From NCBI GenBank assembly GCA_905234605.1, contig CAJOIE010000013.1, positions 1-64,000 on the forward strand: a stretch of 64,000 nucleotides of DNA, read 5' to 3'. The DNA is from an uncultured Bacteroidaceae bacterium. Lineage in GTDB: Bacteria; Bacteroidota; Bacteroidia; Bacteroidales; Bacteroidaceae. Positions 53,401 through 61,924 of the stretch are shown here, piece by piece. Every line of letters starts with the position of its first letter. Position 1 is the first letter of the stretch. Both the position numbers and the translations under genes were made by a program. A model generated the notes under the pieces. That model made no database searches. It worked only from the letters and a program-made list of their open reading frames with translations, and was not told the origin of the DNA.

Positions 53401-54201
53401 GTGGTTGTCCACCACTATTATGTTATAGGTGAACGATGTCTCCTGGGCGAGTGCGCTGCGTAAGGCATCCTCTATGGTGCGCTCGCGGTTGCGCACAGGT
53501 ATGATGACCGATGCCTCCACGTCGAAGTGTTCGGCGGCGAGCTTCACGTTGTCCACCTCATCGGGAGCCAGCAGCGCGCCTATGGCGTGCAGATGGCGTG
53601 TGCACGCGCGCTCCATCTCTACTTGACGTGAGCGCAGGCGCGGGTCCACGTAGTCGAACTGCTTCTGGCCGGAGAGGCGCGTGTCGGTCTCCACCTCGGT
53701 GTAGAGCATTTCGCTGATGTGCACTGGCAGACAGCGGCGTGAGAGGAAGAGGCGCAGGTCGTAGAGGCCGGCCCACTGATATTCGCGCAGCCGCTCCTGG
53801 GCAAAGTAGTCGCGCACGTCGGCCGTGCGCAGCAGCAGCAGCGAGCCCATGTCGAAGTCGTCGCGCACGGAGCCTTCCTGATAGTCGATGAGCGGGTGCG
53901 CCACCACCTCGCCCGACGGCAGCTGCTGCCAGTGGTCGGCATAGAGGAGCGAGGCACCGCTGTCGCGTGCCACGATGAGCATACGCTCCAGTGCATGGTA
54001 GCCCAGACGCAGGTCGAAGCTCTTGGTGTAGAGCAGCATGTAGGGTGCTGTGGCCTGCTGACATATATGGCGCAGCGAGCGTGTCTGGAACGGGTTGTCT
54101 ATGAGGAGTGTCTGTGCCACGAGCGGGCAGGCAGACAGGGCGGCACGGGTAGCCTCGGCGTCGGCCATGGTGGCGAAATGGAGGAAGCAGTCTATTTGCA
54201 C
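50485..54201 (-). CDS. Three-part fusion: GT2 glycosyltransferase, DUF4922 (HIT-like), SpoIID
   Basis: 1238 residues from a GTG at 54201; ATG 12 codons later is possible. Residues about 1-225 resemble a degenerate GT-A domain. About 230-475 is a GT2 glycosyltransferase: [31 protein letters not shown] with the DxD-type motif, [15 protein letters not shown]. About 535-825 is DUF4922, a nucleotidyl-transferase-like HIT domain with CFLCDENRP and PDHMHLQAG (HxHxQ). A Ser/Pro/Gly linker (about 835-875) leads to a SpoIID/LytB domain (about 890-1238): [58 protein letters not shown] see no signal peptide, which is odd for a peptidoglycan-acting SpoIID unit. DUF4922-SpoIID fusions occur in Bacteroidales; function unknown. 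Confidence 0.85.
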   Translation of the reverse strand: MQIDCFLHFATMADAEATRAALSACPLVAQTLLIDNPFQTRSLRHICQQATAPYMLLYTKSFDLRLGYHALERMLIVARDSGASLLYADHWQQLPSGEVVAHPLIDYQEGSVRDDFDMGSLLLLRTADVRDYFAQERLREYQWAGLYDLRLFLSRRCLPVHISEMLYTEVETDTRLSGQKQFDYVDPRLRSRQVEMERACTRHLHAIGALLAPDEVDNVKLAAEHFDVEASVIIPVRNRERTIEDALRSALAQETSFTYNIIVVDNHSTDGTTEKIEALAAADARIVHLRPERDDLGIGGCWNMAIHHEACGRFAVQLDSDDLYSSASTLQRIVDTFYEQNAAMVIGSYRMTDFRLQTLPPGIIDHREWTAQNGRNNALRINGLGAPRAFYTPILRQTEVPNTSYGEDYALGLMISRRYRIGRIFDELYLCRRWEGNSDAALSTERVNRNNLYKDQLRTTEIRARQALRRSWRRDTTEADADAFFDEELRQWHTARQRYEALHSQVQQRSLSLDDIQLTAQWNPARIVSTAASIASADIAARPCFLCDENRPAQQHALMIEHHYQVLVNPYPILPRHFTIPTRRHKPQSIREHFGTLRRLAWTMPHHIFFYNGPMCGASCPDHMHLQAGSRGVVPIERDWSLYERGLRKLYPLTPAEKQEMSDHVGEGERSGLFMLEGYVCPVFVIRSLTEETYSLLCRPLYQALPVAEGESEPRINVIAWRQAGDESRRDETVTLIFPRKKHRPDCYGTGAGQLLISPGALDMGGLIITPREEDFSSITAARAADILREVSLSEEELSTIRAASGSATTATAPEPPGSAASPEGEGSGRSVSVGLLSARSLSFTLHGLFAAKGTTLQGRQEVSYSDGGLLWAGQVYRQLTFTPEHPDASFTLDDVTIGKNFHWERRERQTFRGTLRLVVDEEQIVCINDIDVEQYLQSVISSEMSATCSVEFLKAAAVISRSWLLAQMEKRRQQAAAQHAFFASGRTDHSLVRWQDAETHSIFDVCADDHCQRYQGITRATAARVAEAVEATRGCVLTYNGEVCDTRFSKCCGGRTEEFETCWQDEHKPYLVSVADPYCNTHDAHTLASVLVDYDRETTDFYRWQQTLTQAEVQHHISARLHIDMGPIRDLQPLRRGPGGRISLLRIVGAQRSFDIGKELEIRSALSSTHLKSAAFEVERIGLSADGVPAAFRLHGRGWGHGVGLCQIGAAAMGEKGFAYADILRHYYRGTDITRLY

Positions 54202-54276
54202 AGGGGTGTAGGGTTGAATGTTGGCTTAATGCTGAAGATTGAAGGCCTAATGCCGTGCGGCGGCTGCCTTCAGCCA

Positions 54277-54284
54277 CAAAAGTA
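54277..54284 (-). promoter_or_regulatory. -7 element of the GT2-DUF4922-SpoIID operon
   Basis: The minus strand reads TACTTTTG, a match to TAnnTTTG, 75 bp before the GTG start. Confidence 0.6.
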
Positions 54285-54294
54285 GGACTTTCTG

Positions 54295-54325
54295 TTTCTT
54301 TATTTCCATTCCGTGCATATATTTG
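54295..54325 (+). promoter_or_regulatory. Promoter of the GH109-like gene
   Basis: TTTC at 54295-54298, 19-bp spacer, TATATTTG at 54318-54325. Start codon 51 bp downstream. Divergent from the GT2 fusion promoter. Confidence 0.65.
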
Positions 54326-54376
54326 CAGCTGTCATTGCCAATAAACTACTAACCTAAACCATCTCTAAAAGCAATT

Positions 54377-55960
54377 ATGAAGAAGCTTCTGACACTTGTG
54401 CTGTGTGCTGCCGCCATAGTGGGTGTGCGTGCACAGTCGCTCTCCGTCACTCCCTCCGACTGGCACTGGGAGAAAGGCACCATCGTTGTCAACACACCTC
54501 AGCGTCCCGCAGGGCAGACCGATGTGCTCGGACTCACGACTCCCAAGCTCACCACCGTGCGTGTGGCCTTCTGCGGTCTCGGCATGCGCGGCCCTGGTGC
54601 CGTGGAGCGTTTCACCTACATCCCTGGCGTGCAGATTGTGGCTCTCTGCGACTTTGAGGAGGCCCGTGCCGAGCGTTGCCAGGAGTTCCTGCGCAAGGCC
54701 GGTCTGCCGCCGGCAGCCATCTACTCAGGCGAGAAAGGCTATGAGGAAGTGTGCCGCCGCGAGGATGTCGACCTCGTCTATGTCGCCACCGACTGGGACC
54801 ACCACTTCCCCGTGGCCAAGTGTGCCTTGGAGAACGGCAAGCACACAGCCATCGAGGTGCCGTCGGCCATGAACCTCGCGCAGTGCTGGGAGCTCATAGA
54901 GCTCAGCGAGCGCACACGCCGCCACTGCATGATACTCGAGAACTGCTGCTACGACTGGTATGAGCTGCGCGCCCTCAATATGGCCCAGAACGGCGTCTTC
55001 GGCGAGATACTGCGCGCCGAGGGTGCTTATATCCACAACCTCGACCCCTTCTGGGACTACTATTGGAAGAACCCCGACGGCAGCGACCCTGCGAAGCTCG
55101 GATGGCGCATGAAGTATAACATGGAGAACCGAGGCGACGTCTACGCCACCCACGGCCTCGGCCCTGTGGCTCTGGCCCTCAACATACACCGTGGCGACCG
55201 TTTCACCACCCTCGTGGCCATGGACACCAAGGCTGTGCACGGCCCCGACTATGTGGAGGCTCACACCGGACAGCGTCCCGCCAACTTCCGCAACGGCGAC
55301 CACACCACCACACTCATGCGCACGGCCGAGGGTAAGGTGGTCGAGATACAGCACAACGTGATGAACCCGCAGCCCTACAACCGTCTCTACAAGCTCACCG
55401 GCACCAAGGGCTACGCCACCAAGTACCCCGAAGAGCATTTCGCCCTCGACCCCGGACAGCTGCAGGCCAGCGGCGTGGTGCCGCAGGTGGACGACCTCTC
55501 CTCGCACGGCTTCCTGCCCGAAGCCGAGCATCAGGCACTCATCGCCAAATATGAGCACCCCATCATTCTCAAGTACGGCAAGATGGCACAGGAAGTGGGC
55601 GGCCACGGAGGCATGGACTTCTTCATGGACGCACGCCTCGTCTACTGCCTCCAGAACGGGCTGCCCCTCGACATGGACGTCTACGACCTCGCCGAGTGGT
55701 GCTGTCTGGCAGAGCTCGGCTCGCTGTCCATGGACAACAACTGCGCCAGCGTGGCGTTCCCCGACTTCACCCGCGGCGCATGGCGCAAGGTGAACGGCTA
55801 CCAGTTCGCGTGGGCCACACCCGAGGCCGAAGCTGCCGCCGAGGCCGCTGCACAGCAGAGCACAGCCGCACAGAAGGAGCTCTGCACCCAGAAGAAGCTC
55901 TGGGAGAAGTACGACAAGGAACGCGCCAAGCGTGCCAAGAAGCAGGCCAAACGCCGCTGA
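54377..55960 (+). CDS. Secreted Gfo/Idh/MocA-family oxidoreductase, GH109-like
   Basis: 527 residues. Signal peptide 1-21 (ending IVGVRAQS). NAD-binding Rossmann motif VRVAFCGLGMRGPGAVERF near 61-80; EVPSAMNLAQCWELIELSER near 170 follows the conserved Glu-Lys-Pro-type strand; ILENCCYDWYELRALNMAQN and GGHGGMDFFMDARLVYCLQN are typical of GH109. GH109 enzymes use bound NAD to remove alpha-N-acetylgalactosamine, for example from mucin or blood-group A, by oxidation-elimination. The C-terminal 50 residues are Ala/Glu then Lys/Arg rich (KYDKERAKRAKKQAKRR), an unusual basic tail. Confidence 0.88.
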   Translation: MKKLLTLVLCAAAIVGVRAQSLSVTPSDWHWEKGTIVVNTPQRPAGQTDVLGLTTPKLTTVRVAFCGLGMRGPGAVERFTYIPGVQIVALCDFEEARAERCQEFLRKAGLPPAAIYSGEKGYEEVCRREDVDLVYVATDWDHHFPVAKCALENGKHTAIEVPSAMNLAQCWELIELSERTRRHCMILENCCYDWYELRALNMAQNGVFGEILRAEGAYIHNLDPFWDYYWKNPDGSDPAKLGWRMKYNMENRGDVYATHGLGPVALALNIHRGDRFTTLVAMDTKAVHGPDYVEAHTGQRPANFRNGDHTTTLMRTAEGKVVEIQHNVMNPQPYNRLYKLTGTKGYATKYPEEHFALDPGQLQASGVVPQVDDLSSHGFLPEAEHQALIAKYEHPIILKYGKMAQEVGGHGGMDFFMDARLVYCLQNGLPLDMDVYDLAEWCCLAELGSLSMDNNCASVAFPDFTRGAWRKVNGYQFAWATPEAEAAAEAAAQQSTAAQKELCTQKKLWEKYDKERAKRAKKQAKRR

Positions 55961-55994
55961 CCGGCAGGCAGCAGCGTGACAGCGTAGGCCACAC

Positions 55995-56161
55995 GCCCCT
56001 GCACCATAGGCTGCCGCCACCCTGCATGGTGACAGCCGCCACCCTGCACGGGTGAGCACTACCACCCTGCACCCTCTCTGCAAAGGGGGTGCAGGGTGTT
56101 TTTGCATACTGTGCAGGTTCCTGACGCGACACCTTTTAACACTCTTGCCAACACCTTTTAA
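55995..56161. repeat. 22-23-bp-period palindromic repeat array E (6 units plus 2 degenerate)
   Basis: TGCA centres at 56000, 56023, 56045, 56068, 56090 and 56112 (spacing 23, 22, 23, 22, 22). Best cores: CACCCTGCATGGTG (56018) and CACCCTGCACGGGTG (56040). The same register continues as two direct repeats ACACCTTTTAA at 56129 and 56151, again 22 bp apart, up to the promoter of the BI-1 gene. Confidence 0.88.
56063..56103 (+). terminator. Terminator formed by two inverted repeat units
   Basis: CACCCTGCACCC (56063-56074) pairs perfectly with GGGTGCAGGGTG (56087-56098) and is followed by TTTTT. The stem is made from neighbouring units of array E, 100 bp after the GH109-like stop codon. Confidence 0.8.
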
Positions 56162-56195
56162 GCTTCTGTCGCAGTGCCTGTCGGCAGAGTGGCAC

Positions 56196-56203
56196 TATCT
56201 TTG
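56196..56203 (+). promoter_or_regulatory. -7 element of the BI-1 gene
   Basis: TATCTTTG, 65 bp before the ATG at 56268. No clear -33 box. Confidence 0.6.
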
Positions 56204-56267
56204 CAGCAGCAACAGCAGGAGGGTGCACTCCCGCGCCCGACAACTCACACCCAAAACAACAACACAC

Positions 56268-57011
56268 ATGCAAGACTACATCGAAGTCACCGACAACTAC
56301 GACCGCGGCTCCTACGCCCGCTCCGCCACACGCCGTGCCGCCACGCCATTAGCCTCCGCCATGACCGGCGTCTACACATGGATGGCTGCTGCCCTGTGCA
56401 TCACAGCCGCCGTGGCCTACATCACCATCGCATCGCCGACCATGCTGCAACTCATCTACGGCAACGCGGCAGCCATCTGGGTGCTCGTCATAGCGGAGCT
56501 CGCACTGGTGATGGGCATCAGCGGAGGCATCAACCGCCTCTCGCCGACAACGGCCACGGTGCTCTTCCTCGTCTACGCCGCCGTCAACGGCCTGACCCTC
56601 TCATCCATCTTCTTCGTCTACACGGCAGGCACCATAGCCCAGGCCTTTGCAGCGTCGGCCCTCACCTTCGGCGGCATGAGTCTCGTGGGTGCCACCACAA
56701 AGCGCGACCTCTCCGGCATGGGCGGCATGCTCGTGATGGGACTCATCGGTCTCATCGTGGCCTCCGTCGTCAACATGTTCTGGGCCAACTCCATGCTCGA
56801 TACCATCATAACCTACATCGGCGTGTTCATCTTCGTGGGACTCACTGCCTACGACACACAGAAGATCAAGGCCATGATGGCTCATGCCGAAGCCTATGGC
56901 GATGCCGCCGCACCGCGCCGTGTGGCCATCGTGGGCGCACTGTCGCTCTATCTCGACTTCATCAACCTCTTCCTCTACATCCTGCGCCTCTTCGGCCGCA
57001 GCCGCGACTAA
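56268..57011 (+). CDS. Bax inhibitor-1/YccA-family membrane protein
   Basis: 247 residues from ATG at 56268 (MQDYIEVTDNYDRGSYARSA). An open frame reaches 56052 but crosses the promoter and repeats. Seven hydrophobic segments, for example VYTWMAAALCITAAVAYIT, TVLFLVYAAVNGLTLSSIFF and TYIGVFIFVGLTAYDTQKIK; the last is the family signature with the Asp of the calcium or pH sensor. Members conduct or regulate ion leakage and interact with FtsH in bacteria. It is followed 13 bp later by the secreted hypothetical. Confidence 0.93.
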   Translation: MQDYIEVTDNYDRGSYARSATRRAATPLASAMTGVYTWMAAALCITAAVAYITIASPTMLQLIYGNAAAIWVLVIAELALVMGISGGINRLSPTTATVLFLVYAAVNGLTLSSIFFVYTAGTIAQAFAASALTFGGMSLVGATTKRDLSGMGGMLVMGLIGLIVASVVNMFWANSMLDTIITYIGVFIFVGLTAYDTQKIKAMMAHAEAYGDAAAPRRVAIVGALSLYLDFINLFLYILRLFGRSRD

Positions 57012-57023
57012 GTCACATTGACG

Positions 57024-58364
57024 ATGCAACACGCACGCATACTCACAGCTGTCATCGGCCTCACCATCTGCGCAAGCAACGCCGTGGCCATGCCTGCCAC
57101 AGGGACGGTCGTCGCATCAGTGACACCGTCACCAGCCAAGACGCAGCTGCCCGGCTGGTTCGCCGGTGAGACCGACACCGAGCGCCTCGGCGCGGGAGTG
57201 CCCTCCATGGAGCCCTTGCAGGCACGCACATCGGCGCTCTTCAATGCCGTGCTGGCCTATGTGCGAGGCACCTCGCTGGGCCGTCTCGACGCCATAAGCT
57301 CGCGCTCAGTCGGCAGCCAACCTGACAGCTGCGCCGATGCATCATCGGCAGTGAAGAGCGAGGGCTCGGAGACAATCACCTATCATGGCTTCACATGCGA
57401 TGTGCTCAACGAGAGCCGCACACAGCAGGGGGAGCACTTCATCCGTTGCCGTTTCGCTCCCGAAGGCCGCGCGGACAACATGCTCATCGTGCAGCGGCAG
57501 TGGAGCTATGAGCGCACGTCGGTCACCCGCTCCAAGCGCGAGGCGAGCGTCAAGGCCATGTTCCGCATCAACGGACAGAGCCACCAGCTCGAGTTCACCG
57601 TAAGGGAGGATGCCAGCGGGCAGCAGGCGATGTGGCTGTGGGTCAACGACAAGCCTGCCACACTGCCTGCCGGATGGAGCTATTCGCGCAGCACGACAGG
57701 CACGGCACCCACAGGGCGACCCGTGGCATTAGGCAGCGGCGACCTCGCAGCCTCCCTCGGCCTGGCGCAGACGGCTCTCTACTGTCTGGTGCCATTCGTG
57801 CCAGCATCGGCCAAGACCAACAGTCTGAGGCAAGGCATAAGGGACAGCGTCGCCCTGACCGGCACAGCCATCGACAGATGCACATCCGACATGCTGGGTG
57901 CGCTCTATGCCGATACGCTCAGCATGCCCGTCGACATACGCCTTGGAGGCATGGACCGACAGGGGATGACGGCGACAGTGGCCAACGTGGCTTTCGACGA
58001 CGATGCTTCTGCCGCCGATGGTTTCCTTATGGCGCACTCTGTTGGCCTTGACGTCACTGCTGCCGACAATGCCATACACCGGCTGCTGATGGCACAGGAG
58101 CAATACTACACAGCCCTGTGGGACGTGGTCATGCAGAAGGAGGCTATAGTGCTTGAGCAGACACCGCCCGCCGAGAGCATCACCGTGATAACAGGGCAGC
58201 AGGCACACTCTGAAGCCATCGTGTCTGCCGACATCAGCGACATAGGCGTGCGCTGGGACTTCGAGCCACTGCCCGACCAGCGCACACAGGACAGGCTCAC
58301 CCGTCAGGCACTCAAGCAAGGACGTTTCATGTACCCTCGCGGCCTCTTCGTCAGAGGGCACTGA
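57024..58364 (+). CDS. Secreted hypothetical protein
   Basis: 446 residues from ATG at 57024 (MQHARILTAVIGLTICASNA). Signal peptide about 1-23. I do not recognise a domain. Residues 110-210 are strand-rich (HFIRCRFAPEGRADNMLIVQ, HQLEFTVREDASGQQAMWLW) and could be a small beta-sandwich; 220-440 are mixed. Several Cys residues are scattered (four in the mature protein). It is probably co-transcribed with BI-1 and ends before a hairpin terminator at 58424. Confidence 0.6.
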   Translation: MQHARILTAVIGLTICASNAVAMPATGTVVASVTPSPAKTQLPGWFAGETDTERLGAGVPSMEPLQARTSALFNAVLAYVRGTSLGRLDAISSRSVGSQPDSCADASSAVKSEGSETITYHGFTCDVLNESRTQQGEHFIRCRFAPEGRADNMLIVQRQWSYERTSVTRSKREASVKAMFRINGQSHQLEFTVREDASGQQAMWLWVNDKPATLPAGWSYSRSTTGTAPTGRPVALGSGDLAASLGLAQTALYCLVPFVPASAKTNSLRQGIRDSVALTGTAIDRCTSDMLGALYADTLSMPVDIRLGGMDRQGMTATVANVAFDDDASAADGFLMAHSVGLDVTAADNAIHRLLMAQEQYYTALWDVVMQKEAIVLEQTPPAESITVITGQQAHSEAIVSADISDIGVRWDFEPLPDQRTQDRLTRQALKQGRFMYPRGLFVRGH

Positions 58365-58423
58365 CGCCCGCCGGCATCACATGCCGCCACCGCGCACGGC
58401 AAGTGCAGCGACATCGCAACAAC

Positions 58424-58456
58424 GGCAGGGGGTACACCGCGACACCCTGCCATTTT
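58424..58456 (+). terminator. Terminator after the secreted hypothetical gene
   Basis: GGCAGGGGGT pairs with ACACCCTGCC (one mismatch) and is followed by ATTTTGG. Confidence 0.6.
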
Positions 58457-58478
58457 GGCATAAAAGTAGGCCTCCCCG

Positions 58479-58509
58479 TTGGCCATACGCCTCCTTCTGA
58501 CTATTTTTG
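58479..58509 (+). promoter_or_regulatory. Promoter of rlmN
   Basis: TTGG at 58479-58482, 19-bp spacer, TATTTTTG at 58502-58509. The GTG start follows 9 bp later, implying a leaderless or very short-leader mRNA. Confidence 0.68.
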
Positions 58510-58518
58510 CCCCCATAA

Positions 58519-59574
58519 GTGGAAACATCGCCCAACAACACACTCAAGCCACTGCTCGGCCTCACTCCCGACGAGCTCCGTGGCGTAGCCCTCGAAGCAG
58601 GACTCAAGCCGTTTGCCGCCAGGCAGATGGCACATTGGCTATATAATAAAGGTGTGCCGGCAATCGACGGCATGACCAACATCAGCCTCGCCGCACGCCA
58701 GCAGCTCGCCACACGCTACGAGGTGGGGCAGCGGCAGCCGGCACTGCGGCAGGAGAGTGCCGACGGCACGGTGAAATACCTCTTCCAGGTGCCCTCGGGG
58801 CTGCGCGTAGAGACCGTGTTCATCCCCGACGGCGAGCGCGGCACCCTGTGCGTCAGCTGTCAGGAGGGTTGCAAGATGGGATGCCGTTTCTGCATGACCG
58901 GCCGTCAGGGCTTCCACGGCAACCTCACGGCAGCCGACATCCTCTGCCAGATATACTCGGTGCCTGAGCGCGACCGCCTCACCAACATAGTGTTCATGGG
59001 GCAGGGCGAGCCATTCGACAACCTCGATGCCGTGATGCGAGCTACCGACATCATCACAGCCGACTACGGCTGGGCATGGAGCCCGCGGCGCATCACCGTG
59101 TCAACAGTGGGACTGCGAAAGGGGCTCGCGCGCTTCATGGACGAGAGCCAGTGCCACCTCGCCGTGAGCCTGCACAACCCGCTGCCCGACGAGCGCGCAC
59201 AGCTCATGCCCGCCGAGCAGAGCCTCCCGATAGCCGACCTCGTGGCTGCGCTCCGGCAGTACGACTGGTCGGGGCAGCGACGCCTCTCATTCGAGTATAT
59301 CGTCTTCGCTGGGTTCAATGACACGCGCCGCCACCAGCAGGCACTCGTGCGCCTGCTCGCGGGGCTGGAGTGCCGCGTCAACCTCATACGCTGGCATTCG
59401 CTGCCTGGTGAGCAAGACCTTGCCACTGCCACCGACACCGAGATGGAGCAGATGCGCGACTACCTCACACGCCACGGACTGCGCTGCACCATACGCGCCT
59501 CGCGCGGGCAGGACATAGACGCAGCGTGCGGACTCCTCAACACACAGCGTGCGGACGATGGCACCATAGCCTAA
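58519..59574 (+). CDS. rlmN: Dual-specificity rRNA/tRNA methyltransferase RlmN
   Basis: 351 residues from GTG at 58519 (VETSPNNTLKPLLGLTPDEL). Radical-SAM motif CKMGCRFCMTGRQGF at about residues 117-131; the Cys pair that handles the methyl transfer includes the one in GLRCTIRASRGQDIDAACG at the end. NIVFMGQGEPFDNLD and ITVSTVGL are typical. It methylates A2503 of 23S rRNA and A37 of some tRNAs at C2. Confidence 0.96.
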   Translation: METSPNNTLKPLLGLTPDELRGVALEAGLKPFAARQMAHWLYNKGVPAIDGMTNISLAARQQLATRYEVGQRQPALRQESADGTVKYLFQVPSGLRVETVFIPDGERGTLCVSCQEGCKMGCRFCMTGRQGFHGNLTAADILCQIYSVPERDRLTNIVFMGQGEPFDNLDAVMRATDIITADYGWAWSPRRITVSTVGLRKGLARFMDESQCHLAVSLHNPLPDERAQLMPAEQSLPIADLVAALRQYDWSGQRRLSFEYIVFAGFNDTRRHQQALVRLLAGLECRVNLIRWHSLPGEQDLATATDTEMEQMRDYLTRHGLRCTIRASRGQDIDAACGLLNTQRADDGTIA

Positions 59575-59633
59575 TCCCGAAATACCGTTATACCGCCATA
59601 CCATAGTGGCGGAAATGCAACACACCGGACATC

Positions 59634-60755
59634 ATGACAGAGAACACCATAACCCCGAGACAAACCGCTCACGCCATCACGGCGAAGATGAGGGCAGGCA
59701 TGTTGTTTGCGCTGTGCACCCTCATGCTCCTCACATCGTGCCGCAAAGAGTTTGTCATGCCGCGTGCCAGCGGCAGACCCTACGAGGTGATGGTCGTGAT
59801 GACCGACCGTGACTGGCAGGCACCACAGGGACGCGCGCTCTTCCGCGTGCTCGACACCGACATTCCTGGTCTGCCACAGCCTGAACGCTCCTTCCACATA
59901 TCGCAGGTGGAGCCACGGCACTTCGACACCGTGCTCAACATATTCCGCAACGTCATACTCGTGGACATCAACCCGAAGCTCTACACCCGCACGGCAATGA
60001 AGTTCACACGTGACAAGTATTCTATCGACCAGATAGTGCTCACCATACAGAGCCCATCGCCGCAGGACTTCGCCGACTTCTGCGACACCCACGGGCAGGA
60101 CATCATCGACTTCCTGACCAAGATGGAGATGAACCGCCTCATCAGGGAGCTGCGCGACAAGTACTCACGCGTCACGGCCGACCTTGCCCGTGAGCTCTTC
60201 GACTGCGAGCTACATGCTCCCGACGAGATAAAGAGCTACAAGCGTGGCACCGACTTCTTCTGGACCAGCAGCAACGGAGCCTCGGCACTGGTCAATATAT
60301 GCATGTACACCTATCCATACGAGGGACCGCACACATTCACCAAGAGCTACGTCCTGGCCAAGCGGGACAGCGTCATGGCCGTGAACATACCCGGCACGCT
60401 GCCCCACATGCACATGGCCACCGACACGCTGCGCACATTCGTCAAGCCTATAGTCGTGCACGGACAGTATGCCATGGAGGCACGCGGCCTCTGGTATATG
60501 GAGAACGACGGCATGGGAGGCCCCTTCGTGAGCCACTCGCGGGTGGACACCACGCGCAATATAGTCGTCGTGGTGGAAGGCTTCGTGTTTGCGCCCGAGA
60601 AGATGAAGCGCGGACTCATGCGGCGTCTCGAGGGCTCGCTCTACACCCTCAACCTGCCTCACGAGCAGACGGCACCCATAGTGACGACACTCGAAGAGGT
60701 AGTGGTCACCCCCGAGCAACGGCAGGAAGAACGCAGACGCCGTAACGGCAACTGA
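59634..60755 (+). CDS. DUF4837-family lipoprotein
   Basis: 373 residues; the ATG at 59688 (MRAGMLFALCTLMLLTSCRK) may be the true start because it gives a compact lipoprotein signal with LTSC. The mature protein has SGRPYEVMVVMTDRDW near 50 and a C-terminal half ending in VEGFVFAPEKMKRGLMRRLE. This pattern is the DUF4837 family of Bacteroidota, function unknown. Located 59 bp after rlmN and 86 bp before pdxA. Confidence 0.85.
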   Translation: MTENTITPRQTAHAITAKMRAGMLFALCTLMLLTSCRKEFVMPRASGRPYEVMVVMTDRDWQAPQGRALFRVLDTDIPGLPQPERSFHISQVEPRHFDTVLNIFRNVILVDINPKLYTRTAMKFTRDKYSIDQIVLTIQSPSPQDFADFCDTHGQDIIDFLTKMEMNRLIRELRDKYSRVTADLARELFDCELHAPDEIKSYKRGTDFFWTSSNGASALVNICMYTYPYEGPHTFTKSYVLAKRDSVMAVNIPGTLPHMHMATDTLRTFVKPIVVHGQYAMEARGLWYMENDGMGGPFVSHSRVDTTRNIVVVVEGFVFAPEKMKRGLMRRLEGSLYTLNLPHEQTAPIVTTLEEVVVTPEQRQEERRRRNGN

Positions 60756-60841
60756 CACGTGAACAACTCCAGCCTGCAGCTAACAGAAGCAAGCTGCTCT
60801 GCGCAGCAGGCCACAGATAATAACATTGCAACAACAAAGAT

Positions 60842-61918
60842 ATGGACAAACTACGTATAGGCATCACACACGGCGACCCCAACGGAGTGGGCTACGAGGT
60901 AATCCTCAAGGCCTTTGCCGACCCTGCACTGCTTGAGCTGTGCACACCCATCGTGTATGGCTCCATCAAGGTAGCCTCCTACCACCGCAAGACGCTCGAC
61001 CTGCCTACTAACTTCAACGCCATAGCCCACGCCACCGAGGCTCACGACGCGGCACTCAACCTCATACACTGCACTGCCGACGAGGTGAAAATCGACCTCG
61101 GACAGAGCACGCCAGAGGCAGGCACCGCCGCCCTGGCCGCCTTGGAGCGCGCCGTGGCCGACTGGCAGGCAGGCCTCATCGATGCCATCGTCACGGCACC
61201 TATATGCAAGCACAGCATACAGAGCGAGCAGTTCGCCTTCCCAGGGCATACAGAGTATCTGGCCAATGCCGTTGGCCACGACGGTCAGGAGCCGCTGATG
61301 GTGCTCATGAACGATGCCTTGCGTGTGGCTCTGGTCACCACACACCTGCCTCTGCGCAAGGTGGCCGACGCCATCAGCACTGAGACCATAGTGAAGCGCC
61401 TGCGCCTCTTCAACGCCAGCCTCATGCAGGACTTCGACATCTCACAGCCACGCATAGCCGTGCTCTCCCTCAACCCACATGCCGGCGACGACGGAACCCT
61501 CGGCACAGAGGAGAGCGAGGTCATTGCTCCGGCCTTGCAGCAGGCTGCCGACGAAGGTGTCATCGCTTACGGCCCCTTCGCCGCCGACGGCTTCTTCGGC
61601 GCGCAGACATACACTCACTACGATGGCGTCCTGGCCATGTACCACGACCAGGGGTTGGCTCCCTTCAAGCTGCTTGCCATGGACGACGGTGTCAACTTCA
61701 CCGCTGGTCTCGACCTCGTGCGCACCAGCCCCGACCACGGTACGGCCTTCGACATTGCAGGCAAGGGCGTAGCCTCCGAGGCGTCGTTCCGCCAGGCTCT
61801 GTATGCAGCCATCGACATCACACGCCGTCGTCGTGCCTTCAAGGAGCGCCACGCCGACCCTCTGCCAAAGCTCTATGTCGACAAGCGGGAGCGCGGGCAG
61901 CGCAACCAGACAGCATAG
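60842..61918 (+). CDS. pdxA: 4-hydroxythreonine-4-phosphate dehydrogenase
   Basis: 358 residues. ITHGDPNGVGYEVILKAF opens the family; metal-ligand histidines lie in FPGHTEYLANAVGHDGQEP, VTTHLPLRKV and AMYHDQGLAPFKLLAMDDG; RTSPDHGTAFDIAGKG is the C-terminal signature. The enzyme oxidises 4-phosphohydroxy-threonine in pyridoxal phosphate synthesis. It precedes the sigma54 activator by 6 bp, so the two share a transcript. Confidence 0.96.
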   Translation: MDKLRIGITHGDPNGVGYEVILKAFADPALLELCTPIVYGSIKVASYHRKTLDLPTNFNAIAHATEAHDAALNLIHCTADEVKIDLGQSTPEAGTAALAALERAVADWQAGLIDAIVTAPICKHSIQSEQFAFPGHTEYLANAVGHDGQEPLMVLMNDALRVALVTTHLPLRKVADAISTETIVKRLRLFNASLMQDFDISQPRIAVLSLNPHAGDDGTLGTEESEVIAPALQQAADEGVIAYGPFAADGFFGAQTYTHYDGVLAMYHDQGLAPFKLLAMDDGVNFTAGLDLVRTSPDHGTAFDIAGKGVASEASFRQALYAAIDITRRRRAFKERHADPLPKLYVDKRERGQRNQTA

Positions 61919-61924
61919 ACCGCC

